NCBI RefSeq assembly: GCF_017795745.1
Contig: NZ_CP059067.1
Span: 1,798,001-1,862,000, forward strand
DNA: 64,000 nt
Direction: 5' to 3'
Source of the DNA: Rhizobacter sp. AJA081-3
Lineage (GTDB): Bacteria > Pseudomonadota > Gammaproteobacteria > Burkholderiales > Burkholderiaceae_C
The translations under genes and the position numbers were made by a program. The stretch's first letter is position 1. Every line of letters starts with the position of its first letter. Positions 16,582 through 25,101 of this stretch are shown here, one piece after another. The notes below the pieces were generated by a model that saw only the letters and a program-made list of their open reading frames with translations, was not told where the DNA came from and ran no database searches.

Positions 16582-19500
16582 ACGGATCGCCCGCTTACCG
16601 CGCCGACGGCGCCCCGGTGCCTCGCGAGGCCTTCTACGCGCTGGCCTGCGACCCGCGGCGCAGCGTCGTCGTCGAGGCCTGTGCCGGCGCGGGCAAGACC
16701 TGGATGCTGGTCTCGCGCATCGTGCGTGCCCTGCTCGACGGCGCGCAGCCGCAGGAGATCCTGGCCATCACCTTCACGCGCAAGGCCGCCGGTGAGATGC
16801 GCGAGCGCCTCGACGAGTGGTTGCAGGCCTTCGCCTCACCAGCCATGACGGCGGCGCAGCGGGCCCGCGAAGTGCGCGAGCGCGGCGTGCCGGCCGGGCA
16901 GGCCGAGCAGCTCGCCGAAACGCTGGCCGGCCTGCAGCGCCAGGTGCTCGACGCCGGCCGCGCCGTCGAAGTGCGCACCTTCCACGCCTGGTTCGCCCAG
17001 CTGCTGCGCGCCGCGCCCTACGAACTGCTCGATGAGATCGGCATCGACCCCGAAGGTGAACTGCTGCAGGACATGGACGAGCACCGCAGCGAGGTCATGC
17101 GCCGCTTCCACGCGGCGCTGCTGCGCGATCCGGCGCGCCGCGAAGACCACGCGACGCTGGTCGCGCAACGCGGGCGCAGCCAGGCCGCCAAGTGGCTGGA
17201 CACCGTGCTGGCACGGCGGGTCGAGCTGGAGCTGGCCGACCGCGCCGGCGTGCTCGAAGACGGCGTGGCGCCGGCCGTGCCCGAGGGGGCGCCGCCACCG
17301 CAGGCCGAGGTGTCGAACGCGGCCTGGCGCGACGGCCTGAAGCAGCTCGCGGCAGCGCTCGCGCGTGGCGGCAAGAAGGCGCGCGATGCCGGCGTGGCAC
17401 TCGAACAGGCGCTCGCCCTGGACGGGGGCCCGCCTCGCTACGCGGCGGTCTGGTCGGTGCTCTTCACCAAGGATGATCTGCCGCGCAAGCTCGGTGACGT
17501 CGAAGGACTCGAGGTCACGCAGCGCGCCCTGGAGTTCATCGCCGAGCGCGAGCACCAGCACGAGTCGCACCTCGAGCATGCCCGCATGGTGCGGCTGTCG
17601 CGTGTGCTGCTCGGCGTCTACGCAGGCTACAAGCGCGAGCGGGGTCTGATCGACATGAACGACCTCGAGCATGGCGCGCTGGCACTGCTGCGCGACGCCA
17701 CGCTGTCGGGCTGGGTGCAGGAGCGGCTGGACGCGCGCATCCGCCACGTGCTGATCGACGAGTTCCAGGACACCAGCCCGCTGCAATGGCATGCCCTGCA
17801 CGCCTGGCTGGCCGGCTACGCGGGCGCGGGCGGCGGGGCCAGCGGGCAGCGCGCGCCGGCGCTTTTCGTCGTCGGCGATCCGAAGCAGAGCATCTACCGC
17901 TTCCGGCGCGCCGAGCCCAAGGTCTTCGGTGCGGTGCGCGAGTTCGTCGTCGAGGCACTGGGCGGCTGCGTGCTCGAATGCGATCACACCCGGCGCAACA
18001 CGCCCGAGGTGCTGGCCGGGCTCAACGCGGTGTTCGGCGCGGCCCAGCAAGGCGGCGAGTTCGAGGGCTTCCGCGCACACACCACCGAGACCGGGCCGGC
18101 CGAGGCTTCGGGCCTGTGGCTGCTGCCGCCCGTGCCGCGCCCGCCGGCGGCGCCGCGCGGTGCGCAGGCCGAGCCCGCGCCCTGGCGCGACAGCCTCACG
18201 CAGCCGCGCCACGAGCCCGAGGAACTGCTGCGCGAGGAGGAGGCCCGTCGTGTCGCCGACGCCGTGCTGCAGGAGATCACCCGTGGCATCGCGCCCGAGC
18301 AGGTAATGGTGCTGTGCCGCAAGCGCGCGCCGTTGCGCCTGGTCGCGCAGGCGCTGCAGCGGAGGCATGTGCCGCACGTGGCGGTGGACGATGCCGCGCT
18401 GATCGAATCCACCGAAGCGCTGGATTTGCTGGCGCTGCTCGACGCGCTGGTCTCGCCGCAGCACCGCTTGTCGCTGGCGCGTGCGCTGCGCAGCCCGCTG
18501 TTCGATGCGAGCGACTCGGACCTGCTGGAGCTGTCCCGGCGCGCCGCCGCCACGGGCGACTGGTGGTCCGCACTGATCGGGTACGACGGCGAGAGCGTCG
18601 TGTTGCAGCGCGCGCGAACGCTGCTGCCGGTCTGGCAGGCAGCGGGCCGCGAGCTGCCGCCGCACGACCTGCTCGACCGCATCGTCTCGCAGGGCGAGCT
18701 GCGCGAGCGTGTCGCCGCCCGCGTGCCCGCGGCGCAGCGCGCGGTGGCGCTGGCCAGCGTGGACGCCGTTCTCGCGCAGGCGCTGGAGCTCGACGGCGGC
18801 CGCTATGCCACGCCCTATGCCTTCGTGCGCGCGCTGCGCCGGCGGGCCATCACGATCGTGGCGCCCGATCTCGGCGACGCGGTCAAGCTGCTCACCGTTC
18901 ACGGCGCCAAGGGCCTGGAAGCCGAGGTGGTGTTCGTGATGGACGCCGACCCCGAGCCACCGCGTTCCGAGAACGCCACGCTGCTGGTCGACTGGCCGGT
19001 GCAGGCCACGCAACCGCGCCGCTGCGCCTTCGTCTACAGCGAAAGCCGCTGCCCCCCGGAATTGGCCGGGCCAATGGCCGATGAACAGCAGGCCCGCCGG
19101 CGCGAGGAGCTCAACGGCCTGTACGTGGCGATGACGCGCGCGCGCCGCCGACTGGTCTTCAGCGCCACCGAGCCGCGGCATCGCAGCCCGACTCAGATGA
19201 ACTGGTGGCCGCGAGTTGAGGGCCTGAGCTCGCCCTGGAGTTCGGCGATCGGCGAGGGCGGCGACGTCCGGCCGGAGCCCGGGCCGTCGGTCGAGGTGCT
19301 GCCGCGCTGGTCCGGCAGCGCCGCAGCGCCGTCGGCGCCAACGGCTGCCGTCGACAGCCCCGCCTCACGTCTGGGCTCGGCCGTGCACCGTGTCCTCGAG
19401 TGGCACACCGGCGGCGGCGGCGAGCTGGCGGTGCTCGCCGCGGCGGCGGCCGACGCCTTCGGCGCACCGGCGGACGAGGTGACCCGCATCGCCAGCCGCA

Positions 19501-19802
19501 TCCTCGCCAGCACCGAATGCGCCCGCTTCTTCGACCGCGGGCAACTGGTCTGGGCCGGCAACGAGGTGCCGGTCAGCCTGGCCGGCGCGGTGCAACGCAT
19601 CGACCGCCTGGTGCTGCTCGACGAAGCCGGCATTCCGACCTGGTGGGTGCTCGACTACAAGCTGCAGCATCGGCCGCAGGAGCTGGCCGAGTACCACGCC
19701 CAACTGGCTGGCTACCGTGCCGCGGTGCAGGCGGCGCAGCCGGGCGCGCAGGTGCGCAGTGCCTTCATCGCCGGCGACGGCAGCCTGATCGAATCGGCAT
19801 GA
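16578..19802 (+). CDS. addA: AddA-like UvrD/Rep helicase with C-terminal nuclease domain
   Basis: The 1074-residue superfamily 1A helicase has Walker A AGAGKT (residues 36-41), motif Ia ITFTRKAAGEM, motif II IDEFQDTSPLQW, motif III VGDPKQSIYRFRRA, motif V TVHGAKGLEAEVVFV, and motif VI LYVAMTRARRRLVF. A C-terminal PD-(D/E)XK nuclease is marked by GSAVHRVLEW and LDYKLQ (Asp1026, Lys1028). With the coupled upstream partner it should process double-strand DNA ends for RecA loading, the role of RecBCD elsewhere. The open frame extends far upstream, but the ATG at 16578 overlapping the previous stop is the natural start. Confidence 0.9.
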   Translation: MNGSPAYRADGAPVPREAFYALACDPRRSVVVEACAGAGKTWMLVSRIVRALLDGAQPQEILAITFTRKAAGEMRERLDEWLQAFASPAMTAAQRAREVRERGVPAGQAEQLAETLAGLQRQVLDAGRAVEVRTFHAWFAQLLRAAPYELLDEIGIDPEGELLQDMDEHRSEVMRRFHAALLRDPARREDHATLVAQRGRSQAAKWLDTVLARRVELELADRAGVLEDGVAPAVPEGAPPPQAEVSNAAWRDGLKQLAAALARGGKKARDAGVALEQALALDGGPPRYAAVWSVLFTKDDLPRKLGDVEGLEVTQRALEFIAEREHQHESHLEHARMVRLSRVLLGVYAGYKRERGLIDMNDLEHGALALLRDATLSGWVQERLDARIRHVLIDEFQDTSPLQWHALHAWLAGYAGAGGGASGQRAPALFVVGDPKQSIYRFRRAEPKVFGAVREFVVEALGGCVLECDHTRRNTPEVLAGLNAVFGAAQQGGEFEGFRAHTTETGPAEASGLWLLPPVPRPPAAPRGAQAEPAPWRDSLTQPRHEPEELLREEEARRVADAVLQEITRGIAPEQVMVLCRKRAPLRLVAQALQRRHVPHVAVDDAALIESTEALDLLALLDALVSPQHRLSLARALRSPLFDASDSDLLELSRRAAATGDWWSALIGYDGESVVLQRARTLLPVWQAAGRELPPHDLLDRIVSQGELRERVAARVPAAQRAVALASVDAVLAQALELDGGRYATPYAFVRALRRRAITIVAPDLGDAVKLLTVHGAKGLEAEVVFVMDADPEPPRSENATLLVDWPVQATQPRRCAFVYSESRCPPELAGPMADEQQARRREELNGLYVAMTRARRRLVFSATEPRHRSPTQMNWWPRVEGLSSPWSSAIGEGGDVRPEPGPSVEVLPRWSGSAAAPSAPTAAVDSPASRLGSAVHRVLEWHTGGGGELAVLAAAAADAFGAPADEVTRIASRILASTECARFFDRGQLVWAGNEVPVSLAGAVQRIDRLVLLDEAGIPTWWVLDYKLQHRPQELAEYHAQLAGYRAAVQAAQPGAQVRSAFIAGDGSLIESA

Positions 19803-19939
19803 CCGGACACGGTGAGCCGCGCGCCAACTGCAGCGCAGGCGTGGCGAAGCGCACGAATGGGCCGGGTTTGGCCCGCTGATCGCGCGTTCGGCAACGCCCG
19901 GCTGGGCTTCAAATCGGTGCATCTCACTTGCCACGCCCG

Positions 19940-21817
19940 ATGGCCACGCCTGCCACGCCCGCCACTGCCGCTCCTCGCTCCAGCCCGACTCGCGCCTTCG
20001 GCCGCTTCGAGCTGCGCCAGCTGCTGGGCAAGAGCCAGGGCACCATGGCCTGGCTGGCCTTCGATCCGCGCCTGGGCCAGGAGGTCATGCTGACGCTGCC
20101 GCGCGTGCAACCGGCCGACAGCGCGGCGCTCGAGTCGCGACTGCGCGAGATGAAGCAGGCGGCGCGGCTGAACCACCCGAACCTGGCGCATGTCGTCGAG
20201 GTTGGCGTGCAGGACCATTGGCCCTACGTGGCCTGCGACCGCGCGCTGGGCGTCACGCTCGGTGAATGGCTGGCCGCCCAGCCGCGTCTGGCACCGATCG
20301 ACATCGCCGCGCTGATGTGCCACGCGCTGTCGGGCCTGGCCTTCGCGCACGAAGCAGGTGTCGCCCATCACGACCTGCAGATGCACACGCTGCTGGTCAG
20401 CCCGCAGGGCCAGGTGCGGGTGGCGGCGCTGGCCGCCGCCGATCTGCCCGCCGCTGCCGTCGAGGCCGACAACGCCAACGAGCGTGCCATGCCGATGGAT
20501 CCCGGCGAACTGCGCGCCCAACGCGACGCCGCACAGCGCGACGTGCTCGCCTGCGGCGTGCTGCTGCACCAGATGCTCGCCGGCGCGCCGGTGCTCGACG
20601 AACCCGACGTGGCCCGAGTCATCGATCGCATGTCGCCGCAGGGCCGCGACCTCGTGCGCCTGCCCTGGACGACACCGCAACCGGTGCCCGAAGGCCTGCG
20701 CGCCATCGCCAACCGCTGCACCGCGTCACAGGAGCGCCAGCGCTACCGCAGCGCTCGCACGCTGCTGCGCGCGCTCGAAGGCTGGCGCGAGGTCGAGGCC
20801 CAAGGCAACGGCGACCCGATCGCGCTGCTGATCGACCGCCTGCGCACCGTCGGGCACCTGCCGGCGCTGCCGGGCATCACGCGGCGCATGGCGCGGCTGT
20901 CGATCACCGACAGCCAGCGCACCGACGAGATCGCCGAGCAGTTGCTGCAGGACATCGCGCTGAGCTTCGAGCTGCTGCGCACCGTCAACTCGGCGCAGGT
21001 GCGCGGCACGCAGGTGGCTGGCAACGGGCCGGTGCTGACGCTGCGCCGCGCCATCGCCCTGCTGGGCGTGGACGGCGTGCGCGGCGCTGCGCAGTCGCTG
21101 CGCCACTGGCCCGGGCCGATGAACGAGGAAGGGGCTGCGGCCTTGAGCCGCCTGATGAACCACGTGCGCCTGGCGGGCCACGCCGCGCAGGCACTGCGGC
21201 CGCCGGGCTATGACCCGGAAGTCGCCTACCTGGTCGCCGTGCTGCAGAACCTCGGCCGGCTGCTGGTGCAGTACCACTTCCCGGAGGAATCCGAGCAGAT
21301 CCACCACCTGATGCAGCCGCTTCCCGGCCCGCCCGGCGCCCCCGAGCACCCGGGCATGAGCGAGGAGTCGGCGGCCTACGCGGTGCTCGGCACGGACATC
21401 GAGTCGCTCGGCGCCGCCGTGGCGCGCCACTGGGGCCTGGGCGACGAGGTGCAGCACATGATCCGTCGCCTGCCGGCCGGCAAGCCGGTGCGTACGCCGG
21501 ACAGCGACGCCGACATGCTGCGCGCCGCCGCCAGTGCGGCCAACGAGGCGGTGGATGCGATGACGCGGCTGCCGGCCCCGCGCGTGGCCGCAGCGCTCGC
21601 GCAGGTGGCGCAGCGCTACACGCGCGTGCTCGAACTGGACGCGGGCGAGATCCGCGAGGCGCTGCAGGGCGCACGCGCCGCGCTGAACAGCGGCACCGCC
21701 GCTCCCGCCATGAAGCGCGGCGGCACGCTCGACGGCGACGGTACCGGCACGGGGGAGCTCACACGCCCTTCGTTCACCGGCGAACCAGCCGCACCAGCCG
21801 CCCGGAGCGGCGCATGA
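19940..21817 (+). CDS. Pseudokinase-HDOD protein
   Basis: The 625-residue protein has a serine/threonine-kinase-like domain (about residues 20-280) and a C-terminal HDOD domain (about 290-500). It is a paralogue of the next gene, but the kinase catalytic residues are gone. The ATP-binding Lys is Thr52 (VMLTL against VAVKM), HRDLKPSN has become HHDLQMHT (Asp145 kept; Arg, Lys and Asn lost), and the DFG segment reads AAL. The glycine loop is LGKSQGTMAW. The HDOD part retains SFELLRTVNSAQ and AYLVAVLQNLGRLL. No clear ribosome site precedes the ATG at 19940; a TTG at 19928 is the alternative. It probably acts as an allosteric partner or scaffold. Confidence 0.85.
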   Translation: MATPATPATAAPRSSPTRAFGRFELRQLLGKSQGTMAWLAFDPRLGQEVMLTLPRVQPADSAALESRLREMKQAARLNHPNLAHVVEVGVQDHWPYVACDRALGVTLGEWLAAQPRLAPIDIAALMCHALSGLAFAHEAGVAHHDLQMHTLLVSPQGQVRVAALAAADLPAAAVEADNANERAMPMDPGELRAQRDAAQRDVLACGVLLHQMLAGAPVLDEPDVARVIDRMSPQGRDLVRLPWTTPQPVPEGLRAIANRCTASQERQRYRSARTLLRALEGWREVEAQGNGDPIALLIDRLRTVGHLPALPGITRRMARLSITDSQRTDEIAEQLLQDIALSFELLRTVNSAQVRGTQVAGNGPVLTLRRAIALLGVDGVRGAAQSLRHWPGPMNEEGAAALSRLMNHVRLAGHAAQALRPPGYDPEVAYLVAVLQNLGRLLVQYHFPEESEQIHHLMQPLPGPPGAPEHPGMSEESAAYAVLGTDIESLGAAVARHWGLGDEVQHMIRRLPAGKPVRTPDSDADMLRAAASAANEAVDAMTRLPAPRVAAALAQVAQRYTRVLELDAGEIREALQGARAALNSGTAAPAMKRGGTLDGDGTGTGELTRPSFTGEPAAPAARSGA

Positions 21818-21830
21818 AGGACGGGCCCCG

Positions 21831-24269
21831 ATGAGTGTTGCCGCAGCGATCGACAAGACCCAGCGGCTTGGCCGCTTCGAGTTGCGCCGCATTCTCGGCA
21901 AGGGCGCGCAGGCGACCGTCTGGCTCGGCTTCGATGCGCGTCTGGAGCGCGAGGTGGCGGTGAAGATGATCACCGCCGGTGCCGACGTCGACCCGCAGGA
22001 CATCACCCACTGGCTGCAGGAAGCGCGCAGCGTCAGCCGGCTCACGCACCCGAACATCGTGCCGGTGTTCGAGGCCGACGTGCAGGATGGCCGGCCCTAC
22101 CTCGTCTTCGAGTACGTGCCCGGCCGCACGCTGACCGAACACCTGAAGGCGCGCGGCAGCCTGCCGCCGCCCGAGTCGCTGGCGCTGATGCTGGGCGTGC
22201 TCGACGCGCTGCAGACGGCGCATGCCGCCGGCGTGGTGCACCGCGACCTGAAACCCTCGAACATCCTCGTCGACGGCGGCGGCCGAGCGCGGGTGATGGA
22301 CTTCGGCATCGCCGCGCGGCTGCACGACGCCAACCGCGCCGCCAAGGGCCTGATCGTCGGCACGCCGGGCTACATGTCGCCCGAGGCCACCCAGGGCCTG
22401 AACCCGACGCCGGCAATGGACGTGTTCGCAGCCGGCCTGGTGCTGATCGAGATGCTCGCCGGCCGAGCGGTGGTCAAGGAGCGTGATCCGTACCGCGCCA
22501 TGCAGCGCATCGCGCAGGAAGACCTGAAGCTCCCGGAAGAACTGCCGTCGACGGTGGATGACACGCTGCGCAGCGTGCTGCGCCGAGCGATCGCCCGCGA
22601 CCCGGCACAACGTTACGCCAACGCCGCGGCCTTCGCCGACGCGCTGCGCCAGTGGATGACGCCGCTGGCCGGTTCGGCCGAAGCCGCCGGCGGCAACAGC
22701 GGGACGCTGGAGTTCCTGCTGCGGCGCATGCGCCACAAGAGCGACTTCCCGGCGCTGTCGGACTCGGTGGCGCGCATCCAGCGCATCGCCACCTCCGAGC
22801 ACGAGAGCCTGGCCAGCCTGTCGGCCGAGATCCTCAAGGACGTGGCGCTGACCAACAAGCTGCTGCGCCTGGTCAACACGGCGCACTACTCGCACGCGGG
22901 CGGTGGCAGCATCAGCACGGTGTCGCGTGCGGTGGCGCTGGTCGGTTTCGCCGGTATCCGCAACATGGCCTTGAGCCTGGTGCTGCTCGAGCACATGCAG
23001 GACAAGGGCCACGCCAACCAGCTCAAGGAAGAGTTCCTGCGCGCTCTGATGGCCGGCTCGCTCGCCGGCGAGATGTGCCGCGTCGGCCGCGAAGGCGAAG
23101 AGGCCTTCATCGGCGCGATGTTCCAGAATCTCGGCCGGCTGCTGACCGAGTACTACTTCCCCGAGGAATCGCGCCAGATCCGCAGCGTGGTGGCCAGCAG
23201 CCAGCGCGACGGCGCCTCGCACGCCGCCATGGTGCAGGCGGAGACCGCGGCATCGATCAGCGTGCTCGGCCTGAGCTTCGAAGATCTGGGCCTGGGCATC
23301 GCGAAGAGCTGGGGCCTGCCCGAGAACCTGCAGCGTTGCATGCGCCGCCCCGAGGGCGACCCGCCGGCGCGCGTGCCCGAGAAACCGGCCGAGCGGCTGC
23401 GCTGGCTTTCGCTCGCCGCCAACGAACTGACCGACACGCTGCTGCGCACCGACGGCGACCCGACGGCGCGCCTGGCGTCCGTGGCCGAGCGCCACGCGCG
23501 CGGCATCGGCCTGAGCGTTCGCGAGATCCAGACCGCCACCGATGCCGCCCGGCAGCGCCTGGCGCAGGCGGCGCAGGCCATGAACCTGCAGGTGGCGCCA
23601 AGCTCGCCGGCGCGGCGCCTGCTCGCCACGATCGTCGTGACGCCGCAGCAGGCCGCCGATGCCGACACGCTGTCGCCGCACAGCCTGCAGGCGACCGTGG
23701 CGGCGTTCGAGGCGACGCGCATCGAAGCTGCGCCGGTGCCGCAGGTGCCGCGCGAGAGCGCCGCCGAAGTGCTTGCCTCGGGCATCGCAGACATCACGAA
23801 CTCGATGGTCGAGAACTTCAAGCTCAACGAAGTGCTGCGCATGATCCTCGAGACCATGTTCCGCGCACTGGGCTTCCGGCGCGTGGTGTTCTGCCTGCGC
23901 GACCCGAAGACCGACACGCTCACCGGCCGTTTCGGCCTGGGCGAGGGCGCCGATGCGGTGGCGGCGCAGTTCCGCGTACCGCTAAAAGGCGGCACCGACC
24001 TGTTCTCCGCGGTGTGCAACAAGGGAGCCGACACGCTGATCAGCGACGCGACGGTGGCCCACATCGAGGCGCGCCTGCCGGCCTGGTACCGCGCCGGCGT
24101 GCGCGCACCGGCCTTCCTGCTGCTGCCGCTGACGCTCAAGGGTGCCCCTTTCGCGCTGATCTACGCCGACAAGTCGGTGCCCGGCGGCATCGAGCTGGGC
24201 GAGAAGGAACTGTCGCTGCTGCGCACACTGCGCAACCAGGCCGTGATGGCGTTCCGGCAGTCCACCTGA
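21831..24269 (+). CDS. Serine/threonine kinase-HDOD-GAF protein
   Basis: The 812-residue protein combines three modules. An intact Hanks-type kinase (about residues 15-275) shows glycine loop LGKGAQATVW, Lys45 in VAVKM, HRDLKPSN (Asp139), DFG 157-159 and GTPGYMSPEA. An HDOD domain (about 295-500) follows, with TNKLLRLVNTAHYS. The C-terminal GAF domain (about 655-805) contains FNLNE-like helices and GFRRVVFCLRD. No transmembrane segment is visible, so it is cytoplasmic. It begins 13 bases after the pseudokinase gene, with AAGGA upstream, so the two are surely cotranscribed. HDOD domains usually serve as signalling scaffolds; the input ligand of the GAF domain and the kinase substrate are unknown. 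Confidence 0.9.
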   Translation: MSVAAAIDKTQRLGRFELRRILGKGAQATVWLGFDARLEREVAVKMITAGADVDPQDITHWLQEARSVSRLTHPNIVPVFEADVQDGRPYLVFEYVPGRTLTEHLKARGSLPPPESLALMLGVLDALQTAHAAGVVHRDLKPSNILVDGGGRARVMDFGIAARLHDANRAAKGLIVGTPGYMSPEATQGLNPTPAMDVFAAGLVLIEMLAGRAVVKERDPYRAMQRIAQEDLKLPEELPSTVDDTLRSVLRRAIARDPAQRYANAAAFADALRQWMTPLAGSAEAAGGNSGTLEFLLRRMRHKSDFPALSDSVARIQRIATSEHESLASLSAEILKDVALTNKLLRLVNTAHYSHAGGGSISTVSRAVALVGFAGIRNMALSLVLLEHMQDKGHANQLKEEFLRALMAGSLAGEMCRVGREGEEAFIGAMFQNLGRLLTEYYFPEESRQIRSVVASSQRDGASHAAMVQAETAASISVLGLSFEDLGLGIAKSWGLPENLQRCMRRPEGDPPARVPEKPAERLRWLSLAANELTDTLLRTDGDPTARLASVAERHARGIGLSVREIQTATDAARQRLAQAAQAMNLQVAPSSPARRLLATIVVTPQQAADADTLSPHSLQATVAAFEATRIEAAPVPQVPRESAAEVLASGIADITNSMVENFKLNEVLRMILETMFRALGFRRVVFCLRDPKTDTLTGRFGLGEGADAVAAQFRVPLKGGTDLFSAVCNKGADTLISDATVAHIEARLPAWYRAGVRAPAFLLLPLTLKGAPFALIYADKSVPGGIELGEKELSLLRTLRNQAVMAFRQST

Positions 24270-24662
24270 TCGGCTGAGCCGGGCGCCCTGAGTCGCAGGA
24301 CAGGGCCTCCACGTGGCTCTTCGAGCCAGTACTGAGAACAATAACAATATAGAACAAATAGTTATACGTACAAATTAAAGTTGATTCGAGATATTTGATG
24401 AACTCGAATCGCTCGTGCGGATGGGCCGCATCTCACGCTGAACTCCGACTCTTCCACGCCGAACCGACCGCTGTGTGCGTTGCCGAACGGAACGGATCGC
24501 CTGGCATGAAGACACTGGCCTGCAGGCGGCCGCGACCGTCATCCTGCGTCGGGCCGGCTCGCCCCGATCCACGCAGGCCGACACATGCGGTTCACCGTTT
24601 CCTCGCACCATGGCGTCAATCCGTGGTCCCGACCACCCGAGCACCCGGTTCAGGAAGGCGTG
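24270..24662 (+). other. Non-coding stretch with an AT-rich island and palindrome
   Basis: No convincing gene is visible in these 393 bases. The portion 24340-24402 is strikingly AT-rich in a GC-rich neighbourhood. Inside it, an 8-bp perfect inverted repeat (GATTCGAG 24383-24390, CTCGAATC 24403-24410) flanks a 12-base AT-rich loop. Just before it is TTATACGTACAAATTAAAG, which could hold a promoter. Open frames crossing this interval have no recognisable protein character. Confidence 0.5.
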
Positions 24663-24932
24663 ATGGCAACTCAGGAATACTGCCCGCTGGGGCACTTTCT
24701 GGTCTTCGACGAGAACGGAATGGCATTCCGGGTGTCGATGTCCGAACTCTGGCTCGAGCGTCCATGGTGGCGCTGGAGGCCGTATCCGCGGCAACCCAGC
24801 GGCGACGTGCGCTACCTGCTGGCGGATGGCCGGGCGCTGCGGCCCGTTGCGCCGGGCTGCTTCGTCATCAAGGACACCGGTGAACCGCTGTGGCGCGACA
24901 AGGCCCATGCGGGAGCCCAGACGACGGCCTGA
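24663..24932 (+). CDS. Small hypothetical protein (89 aa)
   Basis: A short gene starts at ATG 24663 with AGGAAGG 4 bases upstream. The product begins MATQEYCPLGHFLVFDENG and holds a Trp/Arg-rich stretch (LWLERPWWRWRPYP) followed by GDVRYLLADGRALRPVAPG and FVIKDTGEPLWRD, which reads like small beta strands of a compact cytoplasmic domain. I do not recognise the family. The frame continues upstream to 24585 but without a ribosome site. It lies between the AT-rich island and the SRP RNA gene, alone on its strand. Coding status is probable rather than certain. Confidence 0.5.
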   Translation: MATQEYCPLGHFLVFDENGMAFRVSMSELWLERPWWRWRPYPRQPSGDVRYLLADGRALRPVAPGCFVIKDTGEPLWRDKAHAGAQTTA

Positions 24933-24976
24933 GGCCGAGCCGGCGAATCGGCGGCTTCCGGCAGATCCGCAAAGGT

Positions 24977-25071
24977 GACGAGCCTTACCCCCGGCACTGG
25001 TTGCAACGCTTAGGGCTGCTTGGTTCCCCACCTGACCCGGTTGGGCGCGCTCCCATGCGGGGAGGCCCGTC
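24977..25071 (-). ncRNA. ffs: 4.5S signal recognition particle RNA
   Basis: On the minus strand the sequence contains GGGTCAGGTGGGGAACCAAG followed by CAGCCC, the conserved SRP helix 8: a GGAA tetraloop on UGG/CCA and the asymmetric loop with AGCAGCC, the binding site for Ffh. The ends pair perfectly over 9 bases (GACGGGCCT at 25071-25063 with AGGCTCGTC at 24985-24977), which fixes a 95-base hairpin-like RNA. It lies 30 bases downstream of the minus-strand PurM-family gene and has its own candidate -10. Confidence 0.93.
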
Positions 25072-25078
25072 GCTGGCG

Positions 25079-25084
25079 ATTGTA
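25079..25084 (-). promoter_or_regulatory. Probable -10 of ffs
   Basis: TACAAT on the minus strand (25084-25079) ends 7 bases before the first base of the SRP RNA helix. A weak -35 (GGTGAC) is 16 bases upstream and lies across the end of the preceding gene. Position relative to the RNA 5' end is the main support. Confidence 0.5.
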
Positions 25085-25101
25085 GGGGGGACGCGCGCTG
25101 G

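Noticed and set aside
24395-24883. Open frame beginning in the palindrome (MMNSNRSCGWAASHAEL)
   Set aside because: No ribosome site; Arg/Pro-rich translation; overlaps the better supported small gene in another frame.
24375-25031. Minus-strand open frame of 218 codons across the AT-rich island
   Set aside because: It overlaps the SRP RNA gene and has no recognisable protein character or ribosome site.
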